A DNA stretch of 64,000 nucleotides, taken from Roseibium alexandrii DFL-11. GTDB lineage: Bacteria; Pseudomonadota; Alphaproteobacteria; Rhizobiales; Stappiaceae. This document shows, one piece after another, positions 49,461 to 60,614 of the stretch. How positions within the stretch are numbered: the first letter of the stretch is position 1; the number at the start of each line of letters is the position of its first letter. The stretch covers positions 487,541-551,540 of the forward strand of contig NZ_CM011002.1 in NCBI RefSeq assembly GCF_000158095.2. Direction: 5' to 3'. The notes beneath the pieces were generated by a model, which made no database searches, was not told where the DNA came from, and was given only the letters and a program-made list of their open reading frames with translations. The position numbers were made by a program, and so were the translations under genes.

Positions 49461-50792
49461 ATGGCATCGGCCGCCGAGCAACTGGCGTCAAATCTAAATT
49501 TCTCAGCTTTCGCCAAGGCTGAAGAACTCAAAAAGCGCATCTGGTTCACGCTGGGGGCGCTTTTGGTTTATCGACTGGGCACTTACATTCCAATGCCCGG
49601 CATCAACCCGGAAGCCTTCGCGCAGGCCTTTAACCAGGCTCAGTCCGGTATCATTGGCATGTTCAACATGTTCGCCGGCGGTGCCGTCGAGCGCATGGCG
49701 ATCTTCGCCCTCGGTATCATGCCGTACATCTCCGCTTCCATTATCATGCAGCTCATGACGACAGTTGTTCCGTCTCTCGAGCAGCTGAAGAAGGAAGGCG
49801 AGCAGGGCCGCAAGGTTATCAACCAGTACACACGGTACGGAACCGTTGTTCTGGCAGCATTCCAAGCCTACGGTATCGCCGTTGGTCTTGAGGGCGCCAC
49901 CAATGTTGTTACCGATCCCGGCTGGTTCTTCCGTGCATCGACCGTGATCACGCTCGTTGGCGGTACCATGTTCCTGATGTGGCTTGGGGAGCAGATCACC
50001 TCGCGCGGCATCGGTAACGGTATTTCGCTGATCATCTTTGCGGGGATTGTCGCAGGATTGCCGTCCGCGATCGTGCAGACGCTTGAGCTGGGCCGTCAGG
50101 GGTCTCTGGCAACCGGCATCATCCTGGCAGTCATCCTCCTGGCCATTGTCGTGATCGCCTTCATCGTGTTCATGGAGCGCGCGCAGCGCCGTCTTCTGAT
50201 CCAGTATCCGAAGCGCCAGATGGGGAACCGCATGTTCGAGGGCAACACCTCGTTCCTGCCGCTCAAGCTGAACACAGCTGGTGTTATCCCGCCGATCTTT
50301 GCATCGTCACTGCTTTTGGTTCCCGCCACAATTTCCGGCTTCAATGCGGGTGGCGGCAATGAGTGGCTGACAACGATCACGGCTCTGCTCGGACATGGGC
50401 AGCCATTGTTCATGGTCTTCTACGCAGCCATGATCATTTTCTTCTGTTTCTTCTACACAGCGATTGTCTTCAATCCGAGCGACACCGCTGACAACCTGAA
50501 GAAACACGGTGGCTTCATTCCAGGCATTCGTCCAGGTGAGCGCACCGCCCAATACATCGACTTCGTGTTGACCCGGATTACGGTCGTTGGTGCGATTTAC
50601 ATCACCATCGTTTGTCTATTACCCGAATTCCTCATTTCGGCGACTGGCGTTCCGTTCTATTTCGGTGGAACATCCTTGTTGATTGTCGTGAGCGTGACAA
50701 TGGATACCGTATCGCAGATCCAGGGTCATTTGCTGGCGCATCAATATGAAGGGCTGGTGAAGAAATCGAAACTTAGGGGGAAACGTAGATGA
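49461..50792 (+). CDS. secY: Preprotein translocase subunit SecY
   Basis: 443 aa polytopic channel of the Sec translocon with ten membrane helices. The plug/lateral gate regions and YPKRQMG cytoplasmic loop (about 250) are conserved. It partners with SecE (20603). The stop overlaps the adk start (ATGA), the usual alphaproteobacterial order. Confidence 0.98.
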   Translation: MASAAEQLASNLNFSAFAKAEELKKRIWFTLGALLVYRLGTYIPMPGINPEAFAQAFNQAQSGIIGMFNMFAGGAVERMAIFALGIMPYISASIIMQLMTTVVPSLEQLKKEGEQGRKVINQYTRYGTVVLAAFQAYGIAVGLEGATNVVTDPGWFFRASTVITLVGGTMFLMWLGEQITSRGIGNGISLIIFAGIVAGLPSAIVQTLELGRQGSLATGIILAVILLAIVVIAFIVFMERAQRRLLIQYPKRQMGNRMFEGNTSFLPLKLNTAGVIPPIFASSLLLVPATISGFNAGGGNEWLTTITALLGHGQPLFMVFYAAMIIFFCFFYTAIVFNPSDTADNLKKHGGFIPGIRPGERTAQYIDFVLTRITVVGAIYITIVCLLPEFLISATGVPFYFGGTSLLIVVSVTMDTVSQIQGHLLAHQYEGLVKKSKLRGKRR

Positions 50793-51385
50793 GGCTCATT
50801 CTGGTTGGACCGCCAGGAGCGGGGAAGGGGACACAGGCCGCAAGGCTGGTTGAGAAATATGGTATTCCTCAACTCTCCACTGGAGACATGTTGCGTGCAG
50901 CTGTCGCCGCGGAGACCCCGGTCGGACTGCAGGCCAAGGCTGTCATGGACGCCGGTGGTCTTGTGTCAGACGATATCGTTGTCGGCATCATCCGGGACCG
51001 GATCGCAGAGGACGACGCCAAGAAGGGATTTATCCTGGACGGCTTCCCACGCACGTTGGCCCAAGCAGAAGCACTCGACGACATGCTGAGTGAAAACAGC
51101 CTGAAGCTGAACGCCGTGATTGAGCTTCGCGTTGATCAGACCAAACTGGTCGGCCGGATTATCAACCGGGCGGAAGAAGCCAAGGCTGCCGGCCAGCCGG
51201 TTCGCAAGGATGACGACCCAGAAGTCTTCAAGGATCGTCTCGATGCTTACAACCGGGATACAGCGGTCGTTGTTCCCTACTACGAGAAAACAGGTCTCCT
51301 GTCCGTCATAGATGGCATGCAGGCAATCGATGACGTAACGGCTTCTATCGAATCCGTACTTCAGGGACTTGACGAGAAGGTTTAG
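50789..51385 (+). CDS. adk: Adenylate kinase
   Basis: 198 aa cytosolic enzyme interconverting ATP+AMP and 2 ADP. The P-loop [10 protein letters not shown] is at 7-16. DGFPRT (about 84-89) binds AMP and the LID is short, without zinc cysteines ([19 protein letters not shown] in part). It sits between secY and rpsM. Confidence 0.97.
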   Translation: MRLILVGPPGAGKGTQAARLVEKYGIPQLSTGDMLRAAVAAETPVGLQAKAVMDAGGLVSDDIVVGIIRDRIAEDDAKKGFILDGFPRTLAQAEALDDMLSENSLKLNAVIELRVDQTKLVGRIINRAEEAKAAGQPVRKDDDPEVFKDRLDAYNRDTAVVVPYYEKTGLLSVIDGMQAIDDVTASIESVLQGLDEKV

Positions 51386-51419
51386 AGCGGCTACACGACG
51401 CGCTCACCTTACAGTTGAG

Positions 51420-51470
51420 CCGGTTCCATGCCCATGGGACCGGCATTCTCTGTGCCGGGTTTGCCCGGCA
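51420..51470 (+). promoter_or_regulatory. Leader hairpins between adk and rpsM
   Basis: CCGGTTCCATG / CATGGGACCGG (51420-51443, one G-T pair) and TGCCGGG / CCCGGCA with loop TTTG (51453-51470) lie in the 179-base gap. No T-run follows, so the alpha genes remain joined to the transcript. They could be an attenuator or ribosomal-protein target. Confidence 0.45.
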
Positions 51471-51564
51471 TATTCGTACCCTGCAAGGGCCGGACTCCAC
51501 CGGACGCGGGGCTTTTTGAAACGCGGTCAGGCGCAAGCATTGGCCGCAAGACATGGAGACCAAC

Positions 51565-51933
51565 GTGGCACGTATTGCTGGCGTTAACATCCCGACGAAC
51601 AAGCGCGTTGTCATCGCGCTTCAATACATTCACGGCATTGGCGCGAAATTCGCCCAGGAAATCGTCGAAAAGAACAGCATCGACGCTGCCCGCCGTGTGA
51701 ACGAGCTTTCCGACGCAGAAGTCCTGCAGATCCGTGAAACCATCGACCGTGATTATATGGTTGAAGGTGATTTGCGACGTGAGACTGCTATGAACATCAA
51801 GCGTCTGATGGACCTTGGCTGCTACCGCGGCCTGCGTCACCGCCGCGGCCTCCCGGTTCGTGGTCAGCGGACGCACACGAACGCACGTACCCGTAAGGGT
51901 CCGGCGAAACCGATCGCAGGTAAGAAGAAATAA
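51565..51933 (+). CDS. rpsM: 30S ribosomal protein S13
   Basis: 122 aa head protein contacting the P-site tRNA and bridge B1. GTG 51565 after GGAGA gives (M)[14 protein letters not shown], the family start; an ATG at 51553 would overlap the ribosome site. The basic C-terminal tail ([14 protein letters not shown]) is intact. Confidence 0.96.
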   Translation: MARIAGVNIPTNKRVVIALQYIHGIGAKFAQEIVEKNSIDAARRVNELSDAEVLQIRETIDRDYMVEGDLRRETAMNIKRLMDLGCYRGLRHRRGLPVRGQRTHTNARTRKGPAKPIAGKKK

Positions 51934-52003
51934 GATCGCTTTGCGATTGGTGGTGGAGCTGCCGGAATTACGGCAGTGACGAGATCAATACAAGGATAAC
52001 AGA

Positions 52004-52393
52004 ATGGCTAAAGACACGACGCGCGTGCGTCGCCGCGAACGCAAGAACATCTCTTCTGGCGTTGCGCATGTGAATTCCACATTCAACAACACGATGATCA
52101 CGATCACGGATGCTCAAGGCAATACGATTTCCTGGTCTTCCGCTGGTGCACTCGGTTTCAAGGGCTCCCGTAAGTCCACGCCGTATGCCGCTCAGGTTGC
52201 TGCTGAAGATGCTGCGAAGAAAGCAGCTGAACACGGCATGCGCACCCTGGAAGTAGAAGTCCGTGGTCCTGGTTCTGGTCGTGAATCTGCTCTGCGTGCG
52301 CTGCAAGCTGCCGGTTTCCTCATCACGTCCATCCGTGACGTGACGCCGATCCCGCACAACGGCTGCCGTCCGCGCAAGCGCCGCCGCGTCTAA
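52004..52393 (+). CDS. rpsK: 30S ribosomal protein S11
   Basis: 129 aa platform protein. [16 protein letters not shown] and the closing [16 protein letters not shown] are diagnostic. It follows rpsM after 70 bases; no rpsD lies between it and rpoA, as expected in this class. Confidence 0.97.
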   Translation: MAKDTTRVRRRERKNISSGVAHVNSTFNNTMITITDAQGNTISWSSAGALGFKGSRKSTPYAAQVAAEDAAKKAAEHGMRTLEVEVRGPGSGRESALRALQAAGFLITSIRDVTPIPHNGCRPRKRRRV

Positions 52394-52485
52394 GGCTTTC
52401 CAGCTTTAGGTACTTGTTTCTCCAAATGGCAAAGAATTGCCCGGCATTGAATTGACCCGGGCGGGATAGCCGAAGGGACGAATAC

Positions 52486-53508
52486 GTGACCATTCAAAAA
52501 AACTGGCAAGAACTGATCAAGCCGACCAAACTCGAGATCAAGCCGGGCGATGACCCGCGCTTCTTGGCGACCGTTGTTGCCGAGCCTCTCGAGCGTGGTT
52601 ATGGCCTGACCTTGGGCAACGCGTTGCGCCGCATCCTGCTGTCTTCTCTCCAGGGTGCTGCTGTTACCGCTGTACAGATTGACGGCGTTCTTCATGAGTT
52701 CTCCTCGATCCCCGGCGTTCGTGAAGATGTCACCGACATCGTTCTCAACATTAAGGAAATCGCCATCCGTATGGAAGGTGAAGGCCCCAAGCGCATGGTT
52801 GTGCGTAAGCAGGGACCTGGTGTTGTGACCGCAGGCGACATCCAGACCGTTGGCGACGTGGAAGTGCTCAATCCGGACCTGGTGCTCTGCACCCTGGATG
52901 AAGGCGCTGAAATCCGCATGGAGTTCACTGTCAACACGGGCAAGGGCTATCATTCGTCTGACCGGAACCGTCCGGAAGACGCACCGATTGGCCTGATCCC
53001 TGTCGACAGCCTTTACTCTCCGGTCAAGAAGGTTTCTTACAAGGTGGAAAACACCCGTGAGGGCCAGGTTCTTGACTATGACAAGCTGACCCTGACTGTT
53101 GAAACCGACGGTTCCGTCAAGCCGGATGATGCTGTGGCATTTGCCGCTCGCATTCTGCAGGATCAGCTTTCCATCTTCGTCAATTTCGAAGAACCGCAGC
53201 GCGAAGTCGCCGAGGATACTGTCCCGGAACTTGCGTTCAATCCTGCGCTTTTGAAGAAAGTCGACGAGCTGGAATTGTCTGTCCGGTCTGCAAACTGCCT
53301 GAAGAATGACAATATCGTGTATATTGGCGATCTCATTCAGAAGACCGAAGCGGAAATGCTGCGGACCCCGAATTTCGGCCGCAAGTCGCTCAACGAGATC
53401 AAGGAAGTTCTGGCCCAGATGGGTCTCCATCTTGGCATGGAAGTGGCCAATTGGCCGCCTGAGAACATCGACGATCTCGCCAAGCGCTACGAAGATCATC
53501 AGTATTAA
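52486..53508 (+). CDS. rpoA: RNA polymerase alpha subunit
   Basis: 340 aa. The N-terminal domain (to about 235) dimerises and scaffolds beta and beta'. The C-terminal domain binds UP elements and activators, with the [18 protein letters not shown] segment holding the DNA-contact Arg. GTG start at 52486 after GAAGGGA; no earlier in-frame start fits. Confidence 0.97.
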   Translation: MTIQKNWQELIKPTKLEIKPGDDPRFLATVVAEPLERGYGLTLGNALRRILLSSLQGAAVTAVQIDGVLHEFSSIPGVREDVTDIVLNIKEIAIRMEGEGPKRMVVRKQGPGVVTAGDIQTVGDVEVLNPDLVLCTLDEGAEIRMEFTVNTGKGYHSSDRNRPEDAPIGLIPVDSLYSPVKKVSYKVENTREGQVLDYDKLTLTVETDGSVKPDDAVAFAARILQDQLSIFVNFEEPQREVAEDTVPELAFNPALLKKVDELELSVRSANCLKNDNIVYIGDLIQKTEAEMLRTPNFGRKSLNEIKEVLAQMGLHLGMEVANWPPENIDDLAKRYEDHQY

Positions 53509-53590
53509 GGGCGTACGCGTCCTAACGGAGCAACCGGGCAAGCGCTCAACACACAAAGAGCGGACTGCCTGAAAGACAAAGGAGAGGGCC

Positions 53591-54016
53591 ATGCGCCACG
53601 GTAAATCCGGCCGCAAGCTCAACCGGACCGCTAGCCACCGCAAGGCTATGTTCGCAAACATGGCAGCGTCGCTGATCAAGCACGAACAGATCGTCACGAC
53701 CCTGCCGAAGGCTAAAGAAATGAAGCCGATCATCGACAAGCTCATCACTTTGGGCAAGCGCGGTGATCTTCACGCACGCCGCCAGGCAATCTCGCAGATT
53801 CGCGACGTTGCCATGGTCAAGAAGCTGTTTGACACGCTTGGTGATCGCTACAAGGACCGCGAAGGCGGTTACTCCCGCGTTCTGAAAGCTGGTTTCCGCT
53901 ATGGCGATAACGCTCCGATGGCTGTCATCGAGCTGGTCGACCGGGATCTGGAAGCACGCGGTGCAGACGACCGGGCTCGCGTTGAAGCTGAAGAAGCGGC
54001 TGAAAACGCAGCGTAA
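53591..54016 (+). CDS. rplQ: 50S ribosomal protein L17
   Basis: 141 aa, last gene of the superoperon. [20 protein letters not shown] (exact start of the family) is present. A C-terminal acidic/Ala extension exceeds the E. coli length only modestly. A strong terminator follows. Confidence 0.97.
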   Translation: MRHGKSGRKLNRTASHRKAMFANMAASLIKHEQIVTTLPKAKEMKPIIDKLITLGKRGDLHARRQAISQIRDVAMVKKLFDTLGDRYKDREGGYSRVLKAGFRYGDNAPMAVIELVDRDLEARGADDRARVEAEEAAENAA

Positions 54017-54036
54017 GTCGATCGTATGACGTTCAC

Positions 54037-54068
54037 GAAAAGGCAGGCCTTCGGGTCTGCCTTTTTTG
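54037..54068 (+). terminator. Terminator of the S10-spc-alpha superoperon
   Basis: AGGCAGGCC-TTCG-GGTCTGCCT, 9-bp stem with one G-T pair, extended by AAAA/TTTT pairing and ending in TTTTTTG. A textbook intrinsic terminator 20 bases after rplQ. Confidence 0.93.
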
Positions 54069-54184
54069 TTTCAAAGGGCTTAATCAAGGTCGCAAGCGGA
54101 ATTGTAACGCGCGAATTATCAATACTTTAACGGTCGTTGGGTAGTTTTTCCAATATGTCTCGCGGGGGGACCAGGAGAATTACT

Positions 54185-56365
54185 TTGACCCACTCAGCTT
54201 CCTCATCCAAGGCCAGCAAATGGCCGTCTATTCGTTTGTCATTTTTGATACCGGCGCTCATGGTTTTCCTGACGATCGGTGCATGTACCGCAGTCGGCGT
54301 GATCGGTTTCTTCAATGCAAGAGACGGTCTGCGCGAAGCCGCAGAGGGCGAACTCGGTATGGTCGTCAATGCCAAGTCGGCATTGCTGGAAGCGCGTCTT
54401 GCTTCCATCGAGAATGAAATTGTGAATGTGGCGACGGGCGCCGGTATTGGGGAAGCCTTGGTCAACATGACCAACGCCACCATGAACCTGGAGAAGCAGC
54501 GCCAGGAAATCTTTGACTACTACAAGGCTGGTGCGACCGCTGAAGAGCGCGCTCAAAAGATGGGCGATGACCACAAGTCCATGTACTCCTGGCGCCACTC
54601 CGAAATTCATGGCTCCTTCGCCTCCATCTGGAAAAAGGGTGGTTATGGCGACGTCTACCTCATGGATCCGAACGGCCTGGTCATGTACTCGGTTGCCAAG
54701 GGCGATGAGTTTCTTTTTCCGGTGACCGAAGTCGATGGCGGCAACACAGGTCTACAAACCGCTTTCGAAATGGCCAAGGAAGTTGAAGCAGGCCAGGTTG
54801 CGGTCAGCGACTTCGAAGTCTATGCGCCGGGCGGAAACTCCGCGTCAATGTTCGTGGCGGCTCCGGTCTTCGTGAATACCTTTGGTGATATCTCCTTTGG
54901 TGGCGTGGTTGCCATCCGACTTGATGCCGGGGTGCTGGATAATGTGGTTTCCACCCGCGCGGATCTTGGCACGACAGGCCAAGCTTATGTCGTCAACGCC
55001 GAAGGATACACACTTTCCAACAAGCCGCTTTCAGATAGTGCGACAGCTCTAAATGAGATGAACAGCGGAGCCGTTGTTGCGTCTGCGCTCAACGGTGTTG
55101 AAAAAGCCGGCATCGAAGCAGGAGCCGATGGTGTCGATCGTTTGACGGTCGCAAAGCCGTTGGTCTTCCAGGGACGTCAGTGGGCGGTTGTTGCTGAAAA
55201 GACCGTTGAAGAGACCTTTGCCAGTGTCACAGCCATGCGGAACTCCATGGTGACATGGTCGTTGATCGCAATTGCCATTGCAGCTGTTGTTGCGATCTTC
55301 TTCTCCCGCAACATCACCAAGCCGCTGACGACGCTTGTGGGTGCGCTGAATGCAATTGCGCAAGGTGACCTCAACGCCGAAATCACCGCGGCCCGCCGGA
55401 AAGATGAAATCGGTGACATTGGCCGGGCGGTTCTGCAGATCCGTCAGAACGCAGCCGAAGAAAACGAGCAGCGCGCTGCAGACCAGGCCGAAACAGCAGA
55501 ACGTCAGGCCGCGCAGCGGCAGGAAATGCTGGCAAGCCTTGCTGGCGACTTTGAATCGACCGTCGGGACAGTGGTCGACAAGGTGGCACAGTCTGCAGCT
55601 TCCTTGCGCGAATCTGCCAACAACATGCGCCAGATGACCGAAAGCGCGGGCGAGACGTCGTCCAAAGCAGCCGAGATGTCGAAAGAGACCCTGTCTGAAG
55701 TGGAATCCATTGCAGCAGCATCCGATCAGCTGTCCAGCTCCATTCAGGAAATCTCGACCCTGATCGAGCGGTCTTCCAGCGTCGCAGCAGATGCGACCCG
55801 CCGGGCAGAGACAACCAACCACACCGTGAAGTCGCTTGCAGAAGCGGCCAACCGGATCGGTGAAGTTGTCACGCTCATCAGTGACATTGCAGACCAGACC
55901 AACCTTCTGGCGCTGAACGCCACGATCGAAGCGGCGCGGGCAGGGGAAGCTGGTAAGGGCTTTGCTGTCGTTGCTTCCGAGGTTAAGGACCTTGCCGCTC
56001 AAACCGGCAAGGCAACCGGCGAGATCCAGCAGCAGATTGATGCGATCCGCGGTGCCACGGATGACGCGGTCGGTGCGATCGGTGACATCCAGAAGACCAT
56101 CGACGAGATCACCCAATCCGTCAGCGAGGTTGCCGCAGCTGTCACGGAGCAAAGCTACGCGACCCAAGGCATTGCCGAAAACACCCAGCGCGCTGCCGGC
56201 GGCACGTCTCAGGTCTCTCAGGATGTCCAGAACGTGTCGTCCCTGTCCGAACAGACCAATGGCGCCGCGACATCTTTCTCTGAAGAAGCTGTTGCCATGG
56301 CCAGCCAGGCAGAGCATCTCGATGAAGAAGTGCGCAAGTTCCTGCATCAGGTGCGCTCGGCCTGA
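54185..56365 (+). CDS. Methyl-accepting chemotaxis protein with double-Cache sensor
   Basis: 726 aa chemoreceptor. TM1 is at about 18-40. A long periplasmic region of about 310 residues looks like a dCache_1 domain, with [18 protein letters not shown] and [18 protein letters not shown] as its two membrane-distal/proximal repeats. TM2 is near 360, then HAMP and the signalling domain with the conserved tip ([19 protein letters not shown]). I choose TTG 54185, eight bases after CAGGAG. ATG 54155 has no ribosome site, and TTG 54137 is further out. dCache domains often bind amino acids or amines. It ends with a terminator at 56388. Confidence 0.9.
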   Translation: MTHSASSSKASKWPSIRLSFLIPALMVFLTIGACTAVGVIGFFNARDGLREAAEGELGMVVNAKSALLEARLASIENEIVNVATGAGIGEALVNMTNATMNLEKQRQEIFDYYKAGATAEERAQKMGDDHKSMYSWRHSEIHGSFASIWKKGGYGDVYLMDPNGLVMYSVAKGDEFLFPVTEVDGGNTGLQTAFEMAKEVEAGQVAVSDFEVYAPGGNSASMFVAAPVFVNTFGDISFGGVVAIRLDAGVLDNVVSTRADLGTTGQAYVVNAEGYTLSNKPLSDSATALNEMNSGAVVASALNGVEKAGIEAGADGVDRLTVAKPLVFQGRQWAVVAEKTVEETFASVTAMRNSMVTWSLIAIAIAAVVAIFFSRNITKPLTTLVGALNAIAQGDLNAEITAARRKDEIGDIGRAVLQIRQNAAEENEQRAADQAETAERQAAQRQEMLASLAGDFESTVGTVVDKVAQSAASLRESANNMRQMTESAGETSSKAAEMSKETLSEVESIAAASDQLSSSIQEISTLIERSSSVAADATRRAETTNHTVKSLAEAANRIGEVVTLISDIADQTNLLALNATIEAARAGEAGKGFAVVASEVKDLAAQTGKATGEIQQQIDAIRGATDDAVGAIGDIQKTIDEITQSVSEVAAAVTEQSYATQGIAENTQRAAGGTSQVSQDVQNVSSLSEQTNGAATSFSEEAVAMASQAEHLDEEVRKFLHQVRSA

Positions 56366-56387
56366 TTTCAAAACTCATGACAAGTTG

Positions 56388-56422
56388 AAAAGCCGCGGGC
56401 AGGGTCCGCGGCTTTTCTTTTT
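56388..56422 (+). terminator. Terminator after the second chemoreceptor
   Basis: 11-bp perfect stem AAAAGCCGCGG / CCGCGGCTTTT with a 7-base loop, followed by CTTTTTG. Strong. Confidence 0.93.
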
Positions 56423-56497
56423 GTATTTGCCTCCATTTTTCCCTATCTGCCGTGTAAGCATCTTGAAGATTAAAGAATCGGGAAAAGGGAAGTTTTC

Positions 56498-57955
56498 ATG
56501 GGTCTGTTGGGAACACGCGCTAGGTCCGGCAGGAAAGCCGTCGCCGCAGGTCTGTTGGCTTTGTTCTGGCTAGGTTCGGCATCGGCACAGGCGCAACAGC
56601 CGACGCCGGAGGATTTGCGTCTTGTTCCGGACAGCGCGGCCCAGATCAAGCTGTCGTTTGCTCCGTTGGTGAAGCAAGTTGCACCCGCCGTTGTGAACGT
56701 TTATGCGAGCCGCAAGGTGGTTCAGCGCCAGCAGGTGTCGCCGTTCTTTGACGATCCGTTCTTCAGGCGCTTTTTCGGCCAACCGAACGGTGGTTTCGGC
56801 CAGCCACGTGAACGTGTCGAATCTTCCCTGGGTTCCGGCGTGATTATTTCAGCAGACGGAACGGTGATCACCAACCATCACGTGATCAAAGGCGCTGATG
56901 AAGTCCGGGTTGCGCTGAATGACCGGCGTGAATTTGATGCTGATATCGTTCTTATGGACGAGCAGACGGATTTGGCGGTGTTAAAAATCCGTGAGGGCGG
57001 CCCTTTTGAACACGTCGAGTTTGCCGATGCGGACTTGCTGGAGGTCGGTGATATTGTTCTGGCGATCGGCAATCCGTTCGGGGTCGGCCAGACTGTGACG
57101 CAAGGGATCGTGTCCGCGTTAGCTCGAACGCAGGTCGGTGTTACGGACTACCAGTTCTTCATTCAAACTGATGCAGCGATCAACCCGGGCAATTCTGGCG
57201 GCGCACTGATTGACATGACGGGCAAGCTTGTCGGGATCAACACCGCGATTTTCTCGCGCTCCGGCGGGTCCAACGGCATCGGCTTTGCGATCCCGGCGCA
57301 TATGGCGCGGTATGTTGCCCGTGCGGCCGACCAGGGCGGCAAGGTTCAGCGGCCCTGGCTCGGAGCGACGGTTCAGTTGGTCGGCGCCGAGATTGCAGAA
57401 GCCTTATCTCTTGACCGGCCAAAAGGTGTTCTGGTGACTGCGGTGTTTGACGGCTCTCCGGCCCACGAGGCAGATCTGCGTGTGAGTGATCTGGTTGTCG
57501 CAATTGACGGCAAGGAGGTGATTGACCCGAATGCATTCGGCTATCGTTTTGCCACCAAGATGATCGGCGAAAGTGCCGAGTTTACGGTCCTGCGTTCCGG
57601 CCGGGAAGAGACCGTATCCATCAGCTTGCAACCTGCGCCGGAAACCATTCCTCGCGACACGCGCGAACTTCTTGAGTTCTCGCCATTTGAAGGAGCGACC
57701 GTGATGAACCTGTCTCCCGCCGTTGCTCAGGAGCTTGGGCTCGACGGGCTGCCGGAAGGCGTGATCATTGCAGAGGTTCGACGGGGTGGTCAGGCAGATC
57801 GTGTTGGCCTGCGTCCGGGCGATATCGTCCGGGGGATTAACAACCAGGCGATATCCAGTACGCGCATGTTGGAGACAATCACGAAGACACCCCCGCGTAT
57901 CTGGCGTCTTGATATCGAACGGGACGGTAAAGTGTCCCAAATCGTTCTGCGTTAG
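56498..57955 (+). CDS. Periplasmic Deg/HtrA serine protease
   Basis: 485 aa. A signal peptide (about 1-30, basic start then ALFWLGSASA) directs export. The trypsin-like domain carries the triad His128 (TNHHVI), Asp158 (QTDLAVLKI) and Ser233 (NPGNSGGAL). Two PDZ domains follow (about 285-370 and 395-480). It degrades or refolds damaged envelope proteins. DegP, DegQ or MucD assignment cannot be decided by eye. rarA starts 13 bases after the stop. Confidence 0.93.
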   Translation: MGLLGTRARSGRKAVAAGLLALFWLGSASAQAQQPTPEDLRLVPDSAAQIKLSFAPLVKQVAPAVVNVYASRKVVQRQQVSPFFDDPFFRRFFGQPNGGFGQPRERVESSLGSGVIISADGTVITNHHVIKGADEVRVALNDRREFDADIVLMDEQTDLAVLKIREGGPFEHVEFADADLLEVGDIVLAIGNPFGVGQTVTQGIVSALARTQVGVTDYQFFIQTDAAINPGNSGGALIDMTGKLVGINTAIFSRSGGSNGIGFAIPAHMARYVARAADQGGKVQRPWLGATVQLVGAEIAEALSLDRPKGVLVTAVFDGSPAHEADLRVSDLVVAIDGKEVIDPNAFGYRFATKMIGESAEFTVLRSGREETVSISLQPAPETIPRDTRELLEFSPFEGATVMNLSPAVAQELGLDGLPEGVIIAEVRRGGQADRVGLRPGDIVRGINNQAISSTRMLETITKTPPRIWRLDIERDGKVSQIVLR

Positions 57956-57968
57956 TCAGGTAACATGC

Positions 57969-59273
57969 GTGAGTGATCTGTTCGAAGCTTCTGGTTTGGC
58001 TGCATCTGCACCGCGTCCGCTGGCAGATCGCATGCGTCCGGCACGGTTGGAAGACGTTGTCGGGCAGGACCACTTGCTCGGACCTGAGGGCACGCTGTCC
58101 CGGATGCTGAAAACCCGGACGCTTGGTTCCCTGATCTTCTGGGGACCTCCGGGCACCGGAAAGACCACGATTGCACGCCTGCTTGCCAACGAGACTGATC
58201 TCGCATTCGAGCAGATCTCGGCGATTTTTTCAGGTGTTGCCGATCTCAAGAAAGTGTTTGAAGCCGCCCGTGCACGGCGCATGGGCGGGCGGGCAACTCT
58301 CTTGTTCGTCGATGAGATCCACCGCTTCAACAGAGCTCAGCAGGACAGTTTCCTGCCCGTGATGGAAGACGGGACGATCACCTTGGTTGGAGCGACCACG
58401 GAAAACCCGTCTTTTGAGCTCAATGCGGCTCTTCTGTCGCGCTCGCACGTGATGACGTTTCAATCGCTCAACAAGGGTGCGATTGAACAGCTTCTGGCAC
58501 GGGCGGAGGAGGTGGAAGAGCGCAAGTTGCCGCTCGATGAGGAAGCGCGTGGGGTCCTCATTCGTATGGCAGACGGTGATGGGCGTTCGGCGCTCACGCT
58601 GGCAGAGGATGTCTGGCGGGCGTCCGCCGAAGATGAAGTGTTCGATGCCGAACGCCTGCAGGAAATCGTTCAGCGCAGGGCCCCGATTTACGACAAGGGC
58701 GCGGACGGCCATTACAATCTCATATCAGCCCTGCACAAGTCGGTGCGCGGATCCGATCCGGACGCGTCACTGTATTGGTTTTGCCGGATGCTGGACGGCG
58801 GGGAAGATCCGATGTATCTCGCCCGGCGTCTGATCCGGATGGCGGTTGAAGACATCGGCCTTGCGGACCCCAATGCGCTGGTTCAGGCCAATGCCGCGCG
58901 GGATGCGTACCAGATGCTTGGCTCACCGGAAGGCGAGCTCGCGCTTGCCCAGTGTGTGATCTATCTGGCGACAGCGCCAAAATCGAATGGCGCCTATGTT
59001 GCCTACAAGGCTGCAATGAGGGATGCCAAGACCAGCGGGTCGCTGCTGCCGCCCAAACATATCTTGAATGCGCCGACCAAGCTGATGAAGCAGGAAGGTT
59101 ATGGCGACGGCTATCATTACGACCACGACTCGCCAGACGGCTTTTCTGGTCAGGATTATTTCCCGGAAGATATGGGCCGCAAGACTTATTACAATCCGCC
59201 GCAACGCGGTTTTGAACGGGATCTTCGGAAGCGCCTGGAGTACTGGGACAAGCTGCGCAAGGAGCGCAGCTAG
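57969..59273 (+). CDS. rarA: Replication-associated recombination protein RarA (MgsA)
   Basis: AAA+ ATPase of 434 aa that acts at stalled replication forks. Walker A GPPGTGKTT, Walker B LLFVDEIHRF, sensor 1 (VGATTENPSFELN) and the C-terminal tetramerisation region (KPPKH-like LLPPKHILNAPTKLM) are present. GTG 57969 gives VSDLFEASG; a longer frame from 57768 would lie over the protease gene. It is probably cotranscribed with the protease, an arrangement I have seen in related genomes. Confidence 0.93.
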   Translation: MSDLFEASGLAASAPRPLADRMRPARLEDVVGQDHLLGPEGTLSRMLKTRTLGSLIFWGPPGTGKTTIARLLANETDLAFEQISAIFSGVADLKKVFEAARARRMGGRATLLFVDEIHRFNRAQQDSFLPVMEDGTITLVGATTENPSFELNAALLSRSHVMTFQSLNKGAIEQLLARAEEVEERKLPLDEEARGVLIRMADGDGRSALTLAEDVWRASAEDEVFDAERLQEIVQRRAPIYDKGADGHYNLISALHKSVRGSDPDASLYWFCRMLDGGEDPMYLARRLIRMAVEDIGLADPNALVQANAARDAYQMLGSPEGELALAQCVIYLATAPKSNGAYVAYKAAMRDAKTSGSLLPPKHILNAPTKLMKQEGYGDGYHYDHDSPDGFSGQDYFPEDMGRKTYYNPPQRGFERDLRKRLEYWDKLRKERS

Positions 59274-59279
59274 AGCATC

Positions 59280-59301
59280 GGGCGTTTTGATGAAAACGCC
59301 C
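59280..59301. terminator. Bidirectional hairpin between convergent genes
   Basis: Perfect 9-bp stem GGGCGTTTT / AAAACGCCC with loop GATG. Both strands end in a T-rich arm, so it can serve rarA and the cyclase gene. CTAGA and TCTAG lie outside it at about equal distance, hinting at a longer palindromic element (59270-59314). Confidence 0.7.
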
Positions 59302-59319
59302 AAAGCTGATCTAGCGGAT

Positions 59320-60348
59320 CTACTTGTCGTCTGCTTCGTTGAGGCGCGCCAAGGCATTTTTCAACGAAGAGACAAGGCTTTCACGCTCTTTACTGCCAAT
59401 TTCCGACGGCAGTTCGAAGGCAAGATCCTCAAGCTGCTTGGACATGTCCATGAGCTTGTCCGTCGACGGAAAATCTTCCTGCATTTCTTCGCGCAGCACT
59501 TCAAAGGTTGTGATCGGATAGGCGATCCCCTTGACGGTGGCATCGCCGGTTTCCCGGCAGACAATGTGATCTTTGACCTGTGAGTAGGTTTCAAAGGAAA
59601 TCGTGATCGCCCCGGGTGCCGCCAAGCTTTCAAGGCGGGAAGCAATGTTCACACCCCGGCCGATGATCGTGTAGTCGAGACGGTCCCCACTGCCGAAGTT
59701 GCCAACGGTGCAGTAGTCCGTATGGATGCCCATCCGGCACTTCAGTGGTTTGGAAATGCCAGCCTTGCGCCAATCCGCCTGCAATTCGCTCATGCGAATT
59801 TGCATTTCAATCGCCATCCGTACACAGGCAAGAGCATCTTCGCGCACGCCTTTTGTCTCCGGATCCCCGAAAAAGATCAGGATTGCATCACCGACATACT
59901 TGTCGATGGTCGCGCCGTGTTTGAGCGCGATGTTCGACATCTCTGTCAGATAGTGATTGAGGAGAGCTGTCAGTTCTTCAGATTCCAGCCGGTCAGCGGT
60001 CTCTGTGAATTCAGCGATATCAGAAAAGAAAACAGTCAGCTTCTTGCGTGTCGAGGCGATTTTGACTTCCTGCCGCCCTTCGAAAATCGACTTGTAGACT
60101 TGCGGAGAAAGGTACTTGGACAGCTTCCCGGAGAGCACTTCGAGCTTAGCGGTCTGGCCAGCAAGCTGGTCTTCGATCGCCTCACTGTGCTCAATCGTTG
60201 CTTCATAAAGCAGGGTCAGGTCGTCCAACTCTGCCCGAAGGGCAGCATTGTCCTTTCGAAGCTTTTGCAATTCCGAACCGGATTTCGACCGCGTCTGCTT
60301 GGGCGCTTTGGCGCGGCCTTCCGATTTGATGCTTTTCGTTTCTTCCAT
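59320..60348 (-). CDS. Class III adenylate/guanylate cyclase, cytoplasmic
   Basis: 342 aa. A basic tail and a coiled coil (about 24-75) precede one cyclase domain (about 100-290). Both metal Asp (110 in FFSDIAEFT, 154 in YVGDAILIF) are kept. So are Lys150 and Asp225 (LDYTIIG), which favour ATP, and Asn234/Arg238 of the transition-state pair. No membrane helix or sensory domain is visible, so regulation may come through the coiled coil. ATG 60348 is chosen; an in-frame TTG at 60441 would add 31 atypical residues. It is divergent from the patatin gene. Confidence 0.85.
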   Translation of the reverse strand: MEETKSIKSEGRAKAPKQTRSKSGSELQKLRKDNAALRAELDDLTLLYEATIEHSEAIEDQLAGQTAKLEVLSGKLSKYLSPQVYKSIFEGRQEVKIASTRKKLTVFFSDIAEFTETADRLESEELTALLNHYLTEMSNIALKHGATIDKYVGDAILIFFGDPETKGVREDALACVRMAIEMQIRMSELQADWRKAGISKPLKCRMGIHTDYCTVGNFGSGDRLDYTIIGRGVNIASRLESLAAPGAITISFETYSQVKDHIVCRETGDATVKGIAYPITTFEVLREEMQEDFPSTDKLMDMSKQLEDLAFELPSEIGSKERESLVSSLKNALARLNEADDK

Positions 60349-60614
60349 AAACGCTTGATCCACACCGGCGGTTCGCCGCGGTTGAATGGCTGCTGGCGCC
60401 AATGGCCTTGCCTGCAAGCAATCTAAAACGCTGCAGATCAATTTGCACGAGTTTCTAAGGGGAAAGCGTTACGCCAGCTCTGAAAAACCATCTGTGAACA
60501 GGTTTGAATAAGAATGGCCTGATAGATTCTTACGAATGGCAGGGCGAATGACAACATGAATGATGCGGGCGGCGATCTGCGGTAGCATTTGGATAGAAGG
60601 ACCGAATCAATCCC

